From Arsenophonus sp. aPb (GTDB lineage Bacteria > Pseudomonadota > Gammaproteobacteria > Enterobacterales > Enterobacteriaceae), in contig NZ_CP123499.1 of NCBI RefSeq assembly GCF_029873475.1, forward strand, positions 2,976,001 through 3,040,000: a stretch of 64,000 nucleotides of DNA. Reading direction: 5' to 3'. Shown piece by piece: positions 49,313-58,708 of this stretch. The number at the start of each line of letters is the position of its first letter. Positions within the stretch are counted from its first letter, which is position 1. The notes beneath the pieces are model-generated. The model saw only the letters and a program-made list of their open reading frames with translations. It was not told the DNA's origin and made no database searches. The position numbers and the translations under genes are program-made.

Positions 49313-49687
49313 TTAAGCTTTCGGCTTCTTAGCGCCGTATTTAGAACGACCTTGTTTGCGATCTTTTACACCAGAACAGTCTAGTGCACCGCGAACAGTG
49401 TGATAACGCACACCTGGTAAGTCTTTGACACGACCACCACGAATCAAGATTACTGAGTGCTCCTGCAAGTTGTGGCCTTCACCACCAATATAAGAAGACA
49501 CTTCATAACCATTAGTTAAACGAACACGGCATACTTTACGCAATGCTGAGTTAGGTTTTTTAGGGGTGGTTGTATATACGCGAGTACATACACCACGTTT
49601 TTGCGGGCAAGCTTCCAGTGCTGGAACGTTGCTTTTCACAACTTTCGAGCTACGTGGTTTGCGAACCAGCTGATTAATTGTTGCCAT
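49313..49687 (-). CDS. rpsL: 30S ribosomal protein S12
   Basis: A 124-residue protein of E. coli length starting MATINQLVRKP; the frame is open further upstream, but this ATG is the family start. The decoding-centre segments TPKKPNSALRK and GGRVKDLPGVRYH are wild type, so no common streptomycin-resistance substitution is present. It is the first gene of the str operon, 81 bases downstream of a strong -10. Confidence 0.98.
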   Translation of the reverse strand: MATINQLVRKPRSSKVVKSNVPALEACPQKRGVCTRVYTTTPKKPNSALRKVCRVRLTNGYEVSSYIGGEGHNLQEHSVILIRGGRVKDLPGVRYHTVRGALDCSGVKDRKQGRSKYGAKKPKA

Positions 49688-49767
49688 TAAAAAAGCTCCT
49701 GGTTTTTTGCTTCGTAAACACGGATATTTTCCTCGTTTATCGTCATGATAAAACACGAGGACGCGAA

Positions 49768-49796
49768 ATTTTATTGCTGACAGAGACAGGTGTCAA
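49768..49796 (-). promoter_or_regulatory. str operon promoter (rpsL-rpsG-fusA-tuf)
   Basis: On the minus strand a perfect TTGACA (-35, 49791-49796) and TAAAAT (-10, 49768-49773) are spaced by exactly 17 bases. It lies in the tusB-rpsL gap, the place of the E. coli str promoter. Confidence 0.87.
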
Positions 49797-49818
49797 GAAA
49801 TATACAAAGGATCATCCA

Positions 49819-50124
49819 TTACCAAGCAAAATATTGTGGATGTTTTACCGTTAATTGCACAAAATCAACATAAGATATCTGACGGACATAAGATGACATA
49901 TATGGCATTAAGCCCCTTGCTTCTACATCATCTTGTAAAGCAAAAACATGAATCCCTTTATCTTTTAATTGTATTAAATAATTATTATCTTTATTACTCG
50001 ATGCTATTTTATGTCCTAGCAAAACACCATCCTGGAGTAATAGTACCTCATCCTGCTCTGTTAAGAGGTTAATTAATGAATTAAAGTCACTATAATAAGG
50101 GGAAGTCGAAATGGTATATAGCAT
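49819..50124 (-). CDS. tusB: Sulphurtransferase complex subunit TusB
   Basis: A 101-residue DsrH-family protein (95 in E. coli), with the opening MLYTISTSPY and the typical QDGVLL strand. TusBCD relays sulphur from TusA to TusE for 2-thiolation of U34 in tRNA-Lys, -Glu and -Gln. It is 17 bases after tusC and just before the str promoter, as in E. coli. Confidence 0.9.
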   Translation of the reverse strand: MLYTISTSPYYSDFNSLINLLTEQDEVLLLQDGVLLGHKIASSNKDNNYLIQLKDKGIHVFALQDDVEARGLMPYMSSYVRQISYVDFVQLTVKHPQYFAW

Positions 50125-50141
50125 ATTAGCCTTCTATTTAA

Positions 50142-50501
50142 CTAGAAAGTCAGAATTACATCATAATCTGCTAAGTTACGCCTAAGTCTATCAGCAGAAA
50201 TAACTGTTGCTGGTAGGATAAAACATCTGTCAGAAGAAAATCCTCTTGTTTCAAGATCTTCCTGACAGATATAGCAAGCATTAATATCATATAATGGTAG
50301 TAATTTATAGGTTGCAATATAATCACGCGCCAAGAGTTTATTAGGATTTTGTTTCGCCAATAATTGACAGACGCCATCAGAAATAAAGAAAACACCAATA
50401 TTTTCAGTTAATGCAGAAGTCGCAAGTAAAGCATCTAATCCTTCACGACCACTCGAAGTTCCATGAGGTGTTTTCATAAATACAAATGCTATTTTTTTCA
50501 T
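50142..50501 (-). CDS. tusC: Sulphurtransferase complex subunit TusC
   Basis: A 119-residue DsrF-family protein of exactly E. coli length, with MKKIAFVFMKTPHGTSSGREGLDALLATSALTE at its N-terminus and NLADYDVIL at the end. I chose the ATG at 50501 by family alignment; the frame is open ten codons upstream. It lies seven bases after tusD. Confidence 0.93.
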   Translation of the reverse strand: MKKIAFVFMKTPHGTSSGREGLDALLATSALTENIGVFFISDGVCQLLAKQNPNKLLARDYIATYKLLPLYDINACYICQEDLETRGFSSDRCFILPATVISADRLRRNLADYDVILTF

Positions 50502-50508
50502 ATTTATC

Positions 50509-50922
50509 TCAAAATTGGACTGTGCGATCACAAACGAGCATGGCCTCAGCCAAACTACCTAATCCGCTCAATACAAAATCTTCATCTAAATTAGCACAGG
50601 GTAAGCTACTATTTTTGGCCTCAGTTTCATCGATAATACCCCGTCGCAAAGCAGCAGCAACACAGATATTCAATTGACATCCTGTCTGCTGTGCTAATGT
50701 TTTCCAACCCATAAGTAAATTAAATTCATCACTAGCCGGTGAAATTAATTGATTACCGTTATAAACACCTTCTCGATAGAAAAAAACGGTCTTTAATATA
50801 TGCCCTTCCATAATCAAAGCATTCGCGAATCGCCAAGCATTGGTGGCCTGCTGAGTTCCATAAGCAGGCCCTGTCACTAATAGGCAATAAGTCAAAGACT
50901 TATTCAAAGTAGAAGCACACAT
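50509..50922 (-). CDS. tusD: Sulphurtransferase complex subunit TusD
   Basis: A 137-residue DsrE-family protein, nine residues longer at the N-terminus than in E. coli (128). The sulphur-carrying cysteine is Cys87 in NICVAAALRRG, corresponding to Cys78 of E. coli. VTGPAYGTQQ and SGLGSLAEAMLVCDR are conserved. It follows yheO by four bases. Confidence 0.94.
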   Translation of the reverse strand: MCASTLNKSLTYCLLVTGPAYGTQQATNAWRFANALIMEGHILKTVFFYREGVYNGNQLISPASDEFNLLMGWKTLAQQTGCQLNICVAAALRRGIIDETEAKNSSLPCANLDEDFVLSGLGSLAEAMLVCDRTVQF

Positions 50923-50926
50923 TTAT

Positions 50927-51631
50927 TTACTCACCACTTTTAAACTGCCGTATATAAAGATAAACAGTATGCTTAGAAATATTCAAACGATCAGCAACCT
51001 GATTAATCGCATCTTTAATATCAAAAATCCCTTTTTCATATAAATTGAGCACGACTTGTCTATTTTTCATATTATTTGGTACATTGCGATCAACATTAAC
51101 TTCTTCTATGGTAAATTCCAATGCCTGAGCAACAAGATCATCAACACAAGAGGCAAAATTTACGTTGGAAGCAACTTCATGGCTTTTTTCCGGCACAAAT
51201 GTTTTGACTATCTCAGAAAATGGCACATCTAGATTCATATTAATACAGAGTAAACCAATAACCCGCCGCCTGGGATTACGGATGGCAATAGTGACTGATT
51301 TCATTAAAGCGCCACTTTTTGCACGCGTAAAATAAGCTTTCGAGACACTGGAATCAATATCGGTCATATCATGAAGCATACGTAAAGCTAAATCGGTAAT
51401 TGGCGAACCAATCATTCGGCCTGTATGTTCGCCATTAGCTATTCTGACCGCTGAACATTTTAAATCTTCAAGTGAATGAAGAACAATTTCACAATGCCCA
51501 CCAATTAACATAGCCAAACCATCAACCATAGATTCATAAGATTTCAAAATCGCATAATCTACACCATCAAACGGTTGAGCATCCAGTAAATCATTATCAC
51601 AGCTATCATTAGAATATAATAGGTTAGACAT
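50927..51631 (-). CDS. yheO: YheO-like transcriptional regulator with PAS-like and HTH domains
   Basis: A 234-residue protein (about 240 in E. coli). The N-terminal YheO PAS-like domain covers about residues 25-140 (YESMVDGLAMLIGGHCEIVLHSLEDL). The C-terminal helix-turn-helix is near 200-230 (INQVADRLNISKHTVYLYIRQF). The family belongs to the DNA-binding regulators, and the ligand is unknown. It lies directly upstream of tusDCB and may be co-transcribed with it. Confidence 0.88.
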   Translation of the reverse strand: MSNLLYSNDSCDNDLLDAQPFDGVDYAILKSYESMVDGLAMLIGGHCEIVLHSLEDLKCSAVRIANGEHTGRMIGSPITDLALRMLHDMTDIDSSVSKAYFTRAKSGALMKSVTIAIRNPRRRVIGLLCINMNLDVPFSEIVKTFVPEKSHEVASNVNFASCVDDLVAQALEFTIEEVNVDRNVPNNMKNRQVVLNLYEKGIFDIKDAINQVADRLNISKHTVYLYIRQFKSGE

Positions 51632-52059
51632 TCAGACTCCATCCTCCACATATTGACGAAACTTTATTAAACGATTATGTGAGTAAACACCCGATCTTAT
51701 TATTAATGTGCAATTTATTTAGCAATCATCAATACGCTAGACTTACGGTAAAAAGAATCTAAGACGTTAAAACCACAAAGACCGATCGTCAAGGGATCTT
51801 GTGTCAGACCTTTGGCCTGTCTCACAGGACATAAACAAAAAAGTAACTTAATCATTTAATTTAGACAAAAATCACAAAAAAACCTGTTGATACTATTTTA
51901 AGTAAATAAAATAATATTAACATTTATAGAAATGCATTAAATTATATTCGAGATATTTATTGATAATGCGCAATTTCTATTACCGCACTTTTATTTTCAC
52001 TCATCATAAATTATATAAATAAATCGTAACTATTATTTTTAATATAATAAAAATGCTAA
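51632..52059. other. Long intergenic region between fkpA and yheO
   Basis: About 430 bases, mostly AT-rich, with no reading frame worth calling. An island at about 51775-51835 is richer in GC and structured: the minus strand can form CCTGT-GAG-ACAGG, or the overlapping CAGGCC-AAA-GGTCTG. It is followed by TTGACG, which with a poor -10 (TAACGT) 17 bases on could be the yheO promoter. The island could be a leader or a small RNA; I cannot decide. Confidence 0.45.
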
Positions 52060-52080
52060 AGACAGAGTTCAACTCTGCCT
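52060..52080 (-). terminator. Rho-independent terminator after fkpA
   Basis: The minus strand forms AGGCAGAG/CTCTGTCT (one G-T pair) with a five-base loop, followed by TTAGCATTTTTATT. It starts 15 bases after the fkpA stop. Confidence 0.65.
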
Positions 52081-52094
52081 CTTTTGCCACTCAA

Positions 52095-52832
52095 TTATTT
52101 CTTTGTCGATTCGATATCTAATAACTCAACATTAAAGATCAACGTTGAATTCGCTGGAATTGCGGCTGATGCAGATTTACCGTAACCCAGTTCTGGGGGA
52201 ATAATAAGTTGGATTTTGCCGCCTTTTTTCAATTGTTGCAAACCTTCTATCCAACCTGGAATCACTGAGTCTAGAGCAATTGTTAACGGTTGATTACGTT
52301 TATAAGAACTGTCAAATACCGAGCCATCGATTAAACGCCCTTCGTAATTTACCACTACAGTATCTTTATCAGTTGGTTTTGCTCCTTGGCCTGGTTTTTC
52401 AATTTTATAAATTAATCCGCTTTTTGTTTTTATTGCACTTTTTTCTTCTTTGAGATATTTGGCGCGATACTCATCACCCAATTTACCATTCTTTTTACTC
52501 TCTTCTTCCATTTTGGCCTGAGCAGCAGCACGTACTTTTTCTTCAAATGCTTTTAATGTTGTTTCTATTTCTTGATCACTAAGTTTACTTTTATTAACAA
52601 ATGCATCCTGTACACCCGCTAAAAGCTGTTGCCTATCAAGATTAATACCGATAGATTTTTGCTGCATTAAAGAATTATCCATGTAACGACCCAGCGATGC
52701 ACCTAATGCATAAGCGCTACGCTGATCTTCATTATCAAATTTCTTAATTGCATCAGCAGCGAATACTTGCGACGTATTTAGCACCATAGACAAAGTTGTC
52801 ACTAACAAAGTCGTTTTAAATAGTGATTTCAT
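52095..52832 (-). CDS. fkpA: Periplasmic FKBP-type peptidyl-prolyl isomerase / chaperone
   Basis: A 245-residue protein with a signal peptide (first 25 residues, ending VFAAD), a helical dimerisation domain with the DNEDQRSAYALGASLGRYM start, and the C-terminal FKBP domain (about 145-243; VVNYEGRLIDGSVFDSSY, ELGYGKSASAAIPANSTL). It helps outer-membrane and periplasmic proteins fold. It is divergent from slyX, as in E. coli. Confidence 0.95.
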   Translation of the reverse strand: MKSLFKTTLLVTTLSMVLNTSQVFAADAIKKFDNEDQRSAYALGASLGRYMDNSLMQQKSIGINLDRQQLLAGVQDAFVNKSKLSDQEIETTLKAFEEKVRAAAQAKMEEESKKNGKLGDEYRAKYLKEEKSAIKTKSGLIYKIEKPGQGAKPTDKDTVVVNYEGRLIDGSVFDSSYKRNQPLTIALDSVIPGWIEGLQQLKKGGKIQLIIPPELGYGKSASAAIPANSTLIFNVELLDIESTKK

Positions 52833-53059
52833 TCAGTTCTCCAATTACTTTTATTTATTTAAATCAAGTCATAGTAAAATGTGTTAGCTAATCAACTGCG
52901 AGATAATACAATAAGTTAGGGGATTAAATATAGTTAAACCACGCCAATAAAAAGAAGTTACATGGCAAATCATAATAGAAAAAACTTCTCTAAGGCTTTA
53001 TCTATAGGCATTATAACGAATATCCAATCTATGTATTTCACTCCCGACAGGAGGTTCAA

Positions 53060-53281
53060 GTGGATTTACTTAAAAAATATGAAGAAAGACTTGAAGATTT
53101 GGAAAGCAAGTTATCTTTTCAAGAGATCACCATTGAAGCACTTAATCAAGTGGTTGTCGAACAACAACTTGAAATGGTTAAGTTAAAAGAGCATGTGCAA
53201 CTGGTTACAGAACGATTGAAAGCCACACAATCATCACTGTTAGCGCCAATTACTGAAGAAACTCCACCACCACACTATTAA
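53060..53281 (+). CDS. slyX: SlyX family coiled-coil protein
   Basis: A 73-residue, mostly helical coiled-coil protein (heptads from LLKKYEERLEDLESKLSFQE to about residue 55) ending PPPHY as in E. coli SlyX. The start codon is GTG with a strong AGGAGG upstream. Function unknown. It lies between fkpA and convergent slyD, the conserved enterobacterial place. Confidence 0.92.
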   Translation: MDLLKKYEERLEDLESKLSFQEITIEALNQVVVEQQLEMVKLKEHVQLVTERLKATQSSLLAPITEETPPPHY

Positions 53282-53292
53282 TCAGCCAGAAA

Positions 53293-53318
53293 ATCAGCGA
53301 GCATATTTTCTCGCTGAT
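53293..53318. terminator. Terminator hairpin between convergent slyX and slyD
   Basis: ATCAGCGAG and CTCGCTGAT form a perfect nine-pair stem with an eight-base loop in the 68-base gap between the two stop codons. On the minus strand it is followed by TTTC. It can serve both genes. Confidence 0.65.
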
Positions 53319-53349
53319 CTATTACAATCTCGGCGATTATTTTATCAAC

Positions 53350-53904
53350 TTAATGGCAACCACAACCACCATGTCCATGAGAACAATCTTTGTCACCATG
53401 ATGTTCACCATGACAACAACCACCCTCATGACCATCCTCATTATGGACATGGCCATGTGCTAATTCTTCATCCGTTGCTTCCCGAATGGCGATAATTTCA
53501 ACATTAAATTTTAAATTCTGCCCAGCTAACATGTGATTACCATCCACGATAACCTCATCACCTTCTATACCCGTAATTTCTACTGGTACTGAACCCATAT
53601 CGGTATCAGCTAAGAAACGCATACCAACTTGTAGCTCATCAACACCCACAAAAACATCTTTTGGTACACGTTGAACTAAATTATCATCATACTGACCATA
53701 AGCGTCATCAGCTTGGATCTCAATATCGAAGTGTTCACCAACACTGCGTCCTTCAAGTGCCTTTTCTAAACCTGAAATCAAAGAACCACGACCATGCAAA
53801 TAATCAAGTGGCGCACTGGCCAATGACTCATCAACTAATACATCATCTTCTGTTCTCACTTGATAAGCCAGGCTCACCACTAAATCTTTCGCTACTTTTT
53901 TCAT
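53350..53904 (-). CDS. slyD: FKBP-type peptidyl-prolyl isomerase and metallochaperone SlyD
   Basis: A 184-residue protein (196 in E. coli). The FKBP domain with the inserted IF chaperone flap covers residues 1-148 (MKKVAKDLVVSLAYQVRTED, LVQRVPKDVFVGVDELQVGM, GNHMLAGQNLKFNVE). The tail is rich in His, Cys and Gly (GGCCHGEHHGDKDCSHGHGG), a nickel and zinc binding tail used in hydrogenase maturation. I chose the ATG at 53904, with AGGAG upstream, over an open upstream extension. Confidence 0.95.
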   Translation of the reverse strand: MKKVAKDLVVSLAYQVRTEDDVLVDESLASAPLDYLHGRGSLISGLEKALEGRSVGEHFDIEIQADDAYGQYDDNLVQRVPKDVFVGVDELQVGMRFLADTDMGSVPVEITGIEGDEVIVDGNHMLAGQNLKFNVEIIAIREATDEELAHGHVHNEDGHEGGCCHGEHHGDKDCSHGHGGCGCH

Positions 53905-53997
53905 TACATCTCCTACAACGCCGTGGATAAAAAATTTTTCCGATTGTACAAAAAAAAAGTACAACTGTATTGAAACTTATAAAAAACGTTATTTTTA

Positions 53998-54198
53998 TTA
54001 CAAAGTAAAAATATCTATTCGCAGATTTTTATCTTTGCGATGACTATCCGAGCCATCTACCGTTTGAGATTGTTTATAATGACATTTTTTACATTCAACG
54101 TAATCAAATGCATTTTTTTGCCAAAACATCAGCGTATCTTGAGATTGGCACTGAGGACAAACAGCGCCAGCAATGAATCTTTTACGTATTACAGACAT
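53998..54198 (-). CDS. yheV: YheV family zinc-ribbon protein (DUF2387)
   Basis: A 66-residue protein with two CxxC pairs (C14/C17 and C36/C39) that should hold zinc in a small ribbon. It resembles E. coli YheV in length and in the RKRFIAGAVCPQC start. Function unknown. It follows kefB by 26 bases and is in the kefG-kefB-yheV-slyD order of E. coli. Confidence 0.88.
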   Translation of the reverse strand: MSVIRKRFIAGAVCPQCQSQDTLMFWQKNAFDYVECKKCHYKQSQTVDGSDSHRKDKNLRIDIFTL

Positions 54199-54224
54199 CC
54201 ACTATCTCGCTAATTAATCTTATG

Positions 54225-56024
54225 TTAATCCCAACTTTTTGGTTGTCCCCGCTCTTGCGTTATTTCTATTTCAAACAATTCTTCAAGCTCTCTACGCGCC
54301 TCTTTGATTCGAGTCGCTTGACCAATTTCTCCCTCACCCGCTTTGGGGGAATTTTCTTTAAATATTTTAACATCTAGTCGACGAAAATGCTGTTTTGCTC
54401 GATGAGCCTGATGAGGATGTATACCTAGATTTATCAATGTCCTTTCACCCATCTCAAGAGCACTGACAAACGTCTCTCGGCAAAAATCTGTCACCCCATT
54501 TTCTCTTAATTGATGCGCTTCAAAACGTCCTCGTGCTCTGGCTATAATATGAAGATTAGGAAAATTAGCCTGACATAAATGAACGATCCCCATCACTTCT
54601 TCTGGGTTATCACTGGTAATAACAATAACACTGGCTTTTGCCGCACCTGCCGATCGCAATAATTGCAAATCTTGCGCATCACCATAATAAACTTTATAGC
54701 CATAGCGTCGCATCGTATGAATTGCACTAACATTTTGTTCTAATACCGTAATACGAATTTTATTGGCCATTAATAAACGACCAACAACTTGACCAACGCG
54801 CCCAAACCCTACCAAAATAACTTGCGGATCGGTATCCTCAACAAAAGGTTTTTCAATCGGCTCATTACGCACATTATACCAGTGAGTCAGTAATTTGCTG
54901 ATTAGCTGCATTAACGGTGGCGTTGTCATCATAGATAATGTAACAATAACTAGTAGCAATGACATCTGTTCATTATTCATTACTTTGACATTAATCGCCG
55001 TAGAAAAGATAATAAATGCAAATTCACCGGCCTGACTCAACACACCAGCAAAGAGTAGACGTGAAGAGCGACGCACACGCGCTAGCCAACCTAAAATATA
55101 GAGAATAGCAAATTTTAATATTATCAAGATCACAACACCGACAATTATTTCTAATAAATGTGACCAAAGGATCGCTAAATTAAGTGACATGCCAACAGAT
55201 ATAAAAAACAAACCTAGCAGTAAACCTTTAAAAGGCTCTATGGTGATCTCTAACTCATGACGAAACTCTGTATCAGCTAGTAGTACTCCGGCCATAAATG
55301 TGCCCAACGCCATAGAAAACCCCAGTTTCTCCATAAAAAAAGCCGCCCCTAATACGACAAGTAAAGAGGCGGCAGTAAATATTTCATGAATACCGGACTT
55401 AGCAACCAAATGAAATAATGGCCGTAATAAATAGCGCCCTCCGACCCATAAACCAACAAAGGCAATCACTTTTAGCCCAATTTGATACCAATCGCTATCT
55501 GCTGTTCCACTGGCAAGAAATGGAATAAGCGCCAATATTGGGATCACTGCCATATCTTGAAAAAGTAAAACAGAAAATCCCAACCGCCCACTTTCAGTAT
55601 TATTCATGTTCCTTTCATGCATAATTTGTAAGGCAATTGCCGTTGATGACATCGCTAAGCCCAACCCACCTACGACTGCGGCTTGCCAAGAAAAATGAAT
55701 AATAATAAGCAAACCAGTAACTAATGCTGCTGTTATAATCACTTGAGCGGTGCCAATAACAAAAATTGAACGCCTTAATGTCCATAATTTAGTTGGATTA
55801 AGCTCCAGTCCAATTAAAAACATTAAAAAAACCACGCCAAGTTCAGCGAAGTGCATAATTTCATCAACATTTCTTATAAAACCGAGTATAAATGGCCCAA
55901 TGACAATACCCGTTAATAGATATCCTAATACCGCTCCTAGACGAATTTTTTGAGCAATAGGGACCATAATGACACCCGCAAGCAGGAATATCATAATAGA
56001 ACGGAATAAACTAAATTCTTCCAT
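54225..56024 (-). CDS. kefB: Glutathione-regulated potassium efflux antiporter KefB
   Basis: A 599-residue CPA2 antiporter (601 in E. coli). The N-terminal membrane domain (to about 370) has MFLIGLELNP and SVLLFQDMAVIP. The C-terminal RCK/KTN domain begins near 390 with VILVGFGRVGQVVGRLLMAN, the Rossmann fold that senses glutathione adducts. It protects against electrophiles by acidifying the cytoplasm. I chose the ATG at 56024, two bases after kefG and with GGAGG upstream. Confidence 0.95.
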   Translation of the reverse strand: MEEFSLFRSIMIFLLAGVIMVPIAQKIRLGAVLGYLLTGIVIGPFILGFIRNVDEIMHFAELGVVFLMFLIGLELNPTKLWTLRRSIFVIGTAQVIITAALVTGLLIIIHFSWQAAVVGGLGLAMSSTAIALQIMHERNMNNTESGRLGFSVLLFQDMAVIPILALIPFLASGTADSDWYQIGLKVIAFVGLWVGGRYLLRPLFHLVAKSGIHEIFTAASLLVVLGAAFFMEKLGFSMALGTFMAGVLLADTEFRHELEITIEPFKGLLLGLFFISVGMSLNLAILWSHLLEIIVGVVILIILKFAILYILGWLARVRRSSRLLFAGVLSQAGEFAFIIFSTAINVKVMNNEQMSLLLVIVTLSMMTTPPLMQLISKLLTHWYNVRNEPIEKPFVEDTDPQVILVGFGRVGQVVGRLLMANKIRITVLEQNVSAIHTMRRYGYKVYYGDAQDLQLLRSAGAAKASVIVITSDNPEEVMGIVHLCQANFPNLHIIARARGRFEAHQLRENGVTDFCRETFVSALEMGERTLINLGIHPHQAHRAKQHFRRLDVKIFKENSPKAGEGEIGQATRIKEARRELEELFEIEITQERGQPKSWD

Positions 56025-56026
56025 AG

Positions 56027-56575
56027 CTATAAGCCTCCATGTTCTAAGGGTGATCTTAGCCACTCACGATAGGCTTTTGCACACTCCTGCATATCTTCAA
56101 GGGACTGTCTTCTTGCCATATAAATAATTACTGGCGATAACCACTGCATTTCACACATTAAGGCAATAAGTTCAAAAGGCCGTAACAATTCAGTTAATGG
56201 AAAACGGTTATAACCACCATATTGATAAGCTTCCTGAGGCTCTCCTGTGGTAATAACCGATCGCCAATATTTGCCTTTCAGTTGTTTACTTTGCTCACAA
56301 ACAAAATTTCTCGTTAATACTCTATCAAACCACTCTTTCAAAAGAGATGGACAACTATAGGTATAAAGCGGATGCTGAAAAATGATAATTTCGTGCTGAC
56401 AAAGTAACTTTCGTTCATAATTAGCATTAATAAAGTAGTCAGGATAAGTACCATATAAATCATGTATCACAACATTGTCTAAATCCTGCACATATTCAAC
56501 GAGCATCTTATTCGCCACAGATTCAGTAGGTTCAGGATGTGCATAGATAATGAGAATCTTGGGTGGTAGCGACAT
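56027..56575 (-). CDS. kefG: KefB ancillary protein KefG (quinone-oxidoreductase-like)
   Basis: A 182-residue flavodoxin-fold protein of the NAD(P)H quinone oxidoreductase family (184 in E. coli), with ILIIYAHPEPTES near the start, FQHPLYTYSCPSLLKEWFDRVL, and TTGEPQEAY. It is required for full activity of KefB. I chose the ATG at 56575 because of its GAGGAG and family alignment. It is transcribed with kefB. Confidence 0.94.
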   Translation of the reverse strand: MSLPPKILIIYAHPEPTESVANKMLVEYVQDLDNVVIHDLYGTYPDYFINANYERKLLCQHEIIIFQHPLYTYSCPSLLKEWFDRVLTRNFVCEQSKQLKGKYWRSVITTGEPQEAYQYGGYNRFPLTELLRPFELIALMCEMQWLSPVIIYMARRQSLEDMQECAKAYREWLRSPLEHGGL

Positions 56576-56691
56576 AATTAGCTCCTCAAAAGCGTGCCAG
56601 AAGCACAATTTTTAGTTAACATACACACCAAAGGCCATTTATATTCTTTAAAATTATAAATGATTTAATATATTATCAAGATACGGTTTAT

Positions 56692-58620
56692 ATGATTGTA
56701 TTTTCTTCACTACAAATACGTTGTGGTATTCGAGTTTTATTAAATAATGCAACAGCCTCCATCACACCAGGCCAAAAAGTAGGCTTAATTGGCAAAAACG
56801 GCTGTGGAAAATCGACTTTATTTTCTTCAATCAAAGGTGAAATACAACCTGAAGCAGGAAGTATTACTTTTCCAACAACTTGGGCTCTCGCTTGGGTCAA
56901 TCAAGAAACACCTGCCCTAAAAAAATCTGCCATTGAATATGTGATTGATGGCGATCATGAATACCGCAAACTAGAAAAACAATTGCAACAAGCAAATGAC
57001 AAAAATGATGGTCATGCTATTGCATTAATACATGGTCAACTGGATGCGATCAATGCCTGGTCTATTCGCGCTCGTGCCGCTAGTTTATTATATGGTTTAG
57101 GTTTTTCCCAATTACAAATAGAAGAACCGGTTAGCGTTTTTTCCGGCGGATGGCGAATGCGACTAAATCTAGCGCAAGCTTTAATTTGCCGTTCTGATCT
57201 CTTGTTACTCGATGAACCGACTAACCATTTAGATTTAGATGCGGTTATTTGGTTAGAAAAATGGCTTAAAAATTATCCCGGTACGCTAATCCTGATTTCC
57301 CACGATAGAGGTTTCCTTGATCCTATCATTGACAAAGTGCTACATATCGAACAAGAAAATTTATTTGAATATACGGGTAATTATACTTCCTTTGAGCAAC
57401 AAAGGGCGACTAAATTAGCCCAACAACAAGCGCTTTACGAGAATCAACAGGAAAAAGTAACTCACTTAAAAAAATATATTGATCGCTTTCGTTATAAAGC
57501 GTCAAAAGCTAAACAAGCGCAAAGCCGGATTAAAATGCTAGAGCGTATGGAGCTAGTCGCCCCTGCTCATGTTGATAACCCATTTCATTTTTCGTTTCGA
57601 GCACCTGATTGTTTGCCTAATCCTTTGCTTAAAATGGAAAAAGTTAGCGCAGGTTATGGCGACAAAGTGATCTTAAAATCGATTAAACTTAATCTGGTTC
57701 CTGGCTCAAGAATTGGTTTACTCGGCCGTAACGGCGCGGGTAAATCAACTTTAATCAAGTTACTTTCTGGTGACCTATTACCCCAGCAGGGGGAAATTTC
57801 CTTAGCTAAAGGCATTAAACTCGGTTATTTCGCTCAACATCAATTAGATTATCTACGAATGGATGAATCGCCTTTACAACATCTTAGTCGTCTTGCTATG
57901 CAAGAAACTGAACAACATTTGCGCGACTATCTTGGTGGCTTTGGCTTTAAAGGCGACAAGGTAAATGAGCCATGCAGGCATTTTTCCGGTGGGGAAAAAG
58001 CGAGACTAGTATTAGCCTTGATTGTCTGGCTGCGGCCTAATCTTCTGCTACTTGACGAGCCCACTAACCATTTAGATTTGGATATGCGACAGGCATTAAC
58101 AGAAGCATTGATAGCATTTGATGGTGCCTTAATTGTTGTGTCTCATGATCGCCATTTACTGCGCTCAACAACCGATGAGTTTTACCGCATTCATCAAGGT
58201 CAGGTTGAACCTTTTGACGGTGATCTGGAGGATTATCAAAAATGGTTAACCGAACAGAATAAACAACAGCACCAACAAATTCGTCAGGAACAGTTACAAG
58301 ATAAGATGCTATCAGGTAACTTAACTGCCCAAGATCGTAAAGAACAAAAACGACGTGAAGCAGAATTCCGCCAACGCACGCAACCAATCAGAAAACAGTT
58401 ATCAGTGTTAGAACAAAAGATAACAAGTTTAACTAATCAATTAGTTCAAATTGAACAAAAACTGGCTGACAGTGATATTTATAACCATAATCGTAAATCT
58501 GAGCTTAACAATTACCTAAAACAGCAAACTGAAACAAAATTGGCATTAGAGGAAGTCGAAACCGAGTGGTTAGCAAGGCAAGAAACACTGGAAAATATGA
58601 TAAAAGAGTTCGAATATTAG
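56692..58620 (+). CDS. yheS: ABC-F family ATPase YheS
   Basis: A 642-residue soluble ABC-F protein (637 in E. coli) with two ATPase domains. Walker A motifs are GKNGCGKST and GRNGAGKST, the signatures are SGGWRMRLNLAQAL and SGGEKARLVLAL, and both Walker B motifs read LLLLDEPTNHLD or similar. The P-site-tRNA-interaction linker is near residues 240-300, and the C-terminal coiled coil is long. ABC-F proteins of this kind act on stalled ribosomes. It is divergent from kefG. Confidence 0.94.
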   Translation: MIVFSSLQIRCGIRVLLNNATASITPGQKVGLIGKNGCGKSTLFSSIKGEIQPEAGSITFPTTWALAWVNQETPALKKSAIEYVIDGDHEYRKLEKQLQQANDKNDGHAIALIHGQLDAINAWSIRARAASLLYGLGFSQLQIEEPVSVFSGGWRMRLNLAQALICRSDLLLLDEPTNHLDLDAVIWLEKWLKNYPGTLILISHDRGFLDPIIDKVLHIEQENLFEYTGNYTSFEQQRATKLAQQQALYENQQEKVTHLKKYIDRFRYKASKAKQAQSRIKMLERMELVAPAHVDNPFHFSFRAPDCLPNPLLKMEKVSAGYGDKVILKSIKLNLVPGSRIGLLGRNGAGKSTLIKLLSGDLLPQQGEISLAKGIKLGYFAQHQLDYLRMDESPLQHLSRLAMQETEQHLRDYLGGFGFKGDKVNEPCRHFSGGEKARLVLALIVWLRPNLLLLDEPTNHLDLDMRQALTEALIAFDGALIVVSHDRHLLRSTTDEFYRIHQGQVEPFDGDLEDYQKWLTEQNKQQHQQIRQEQLQDKMLSGNLTAQDRKEQKRREAEFRQRTQPIRKQLSVLEQKITSLTNQLVQIEQKLADSDIYNHNRKSELNNYLKQQTETKLALEEVETEWLARQETLENMIKEFEY

Positions 58621-58708
58621 GCATAACTCAATTCAACGCTGATCTTTTTTCATATAATTAATAAAACATGACTAAGAGAAGCTTGAATGAGGTTAGTGCC
58701 ATCAGTCA

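Noticed and set aside
49400..49570. Possible streptomycin resistance in rpsL
   Set aside because: The TPKKPNSALRK and GGRVKDLPG segments are the sensitive wild-type sequence.
56024..56063. Upstream extension of kefB into kefG (and similar extensions of hemE, thiE, slyD, tusC, rpsL, murQ and kefG)
   Set aside because: The longer frames are open by chance; ribosome binding sites and family alignment favour the internal starts given in the feature list.
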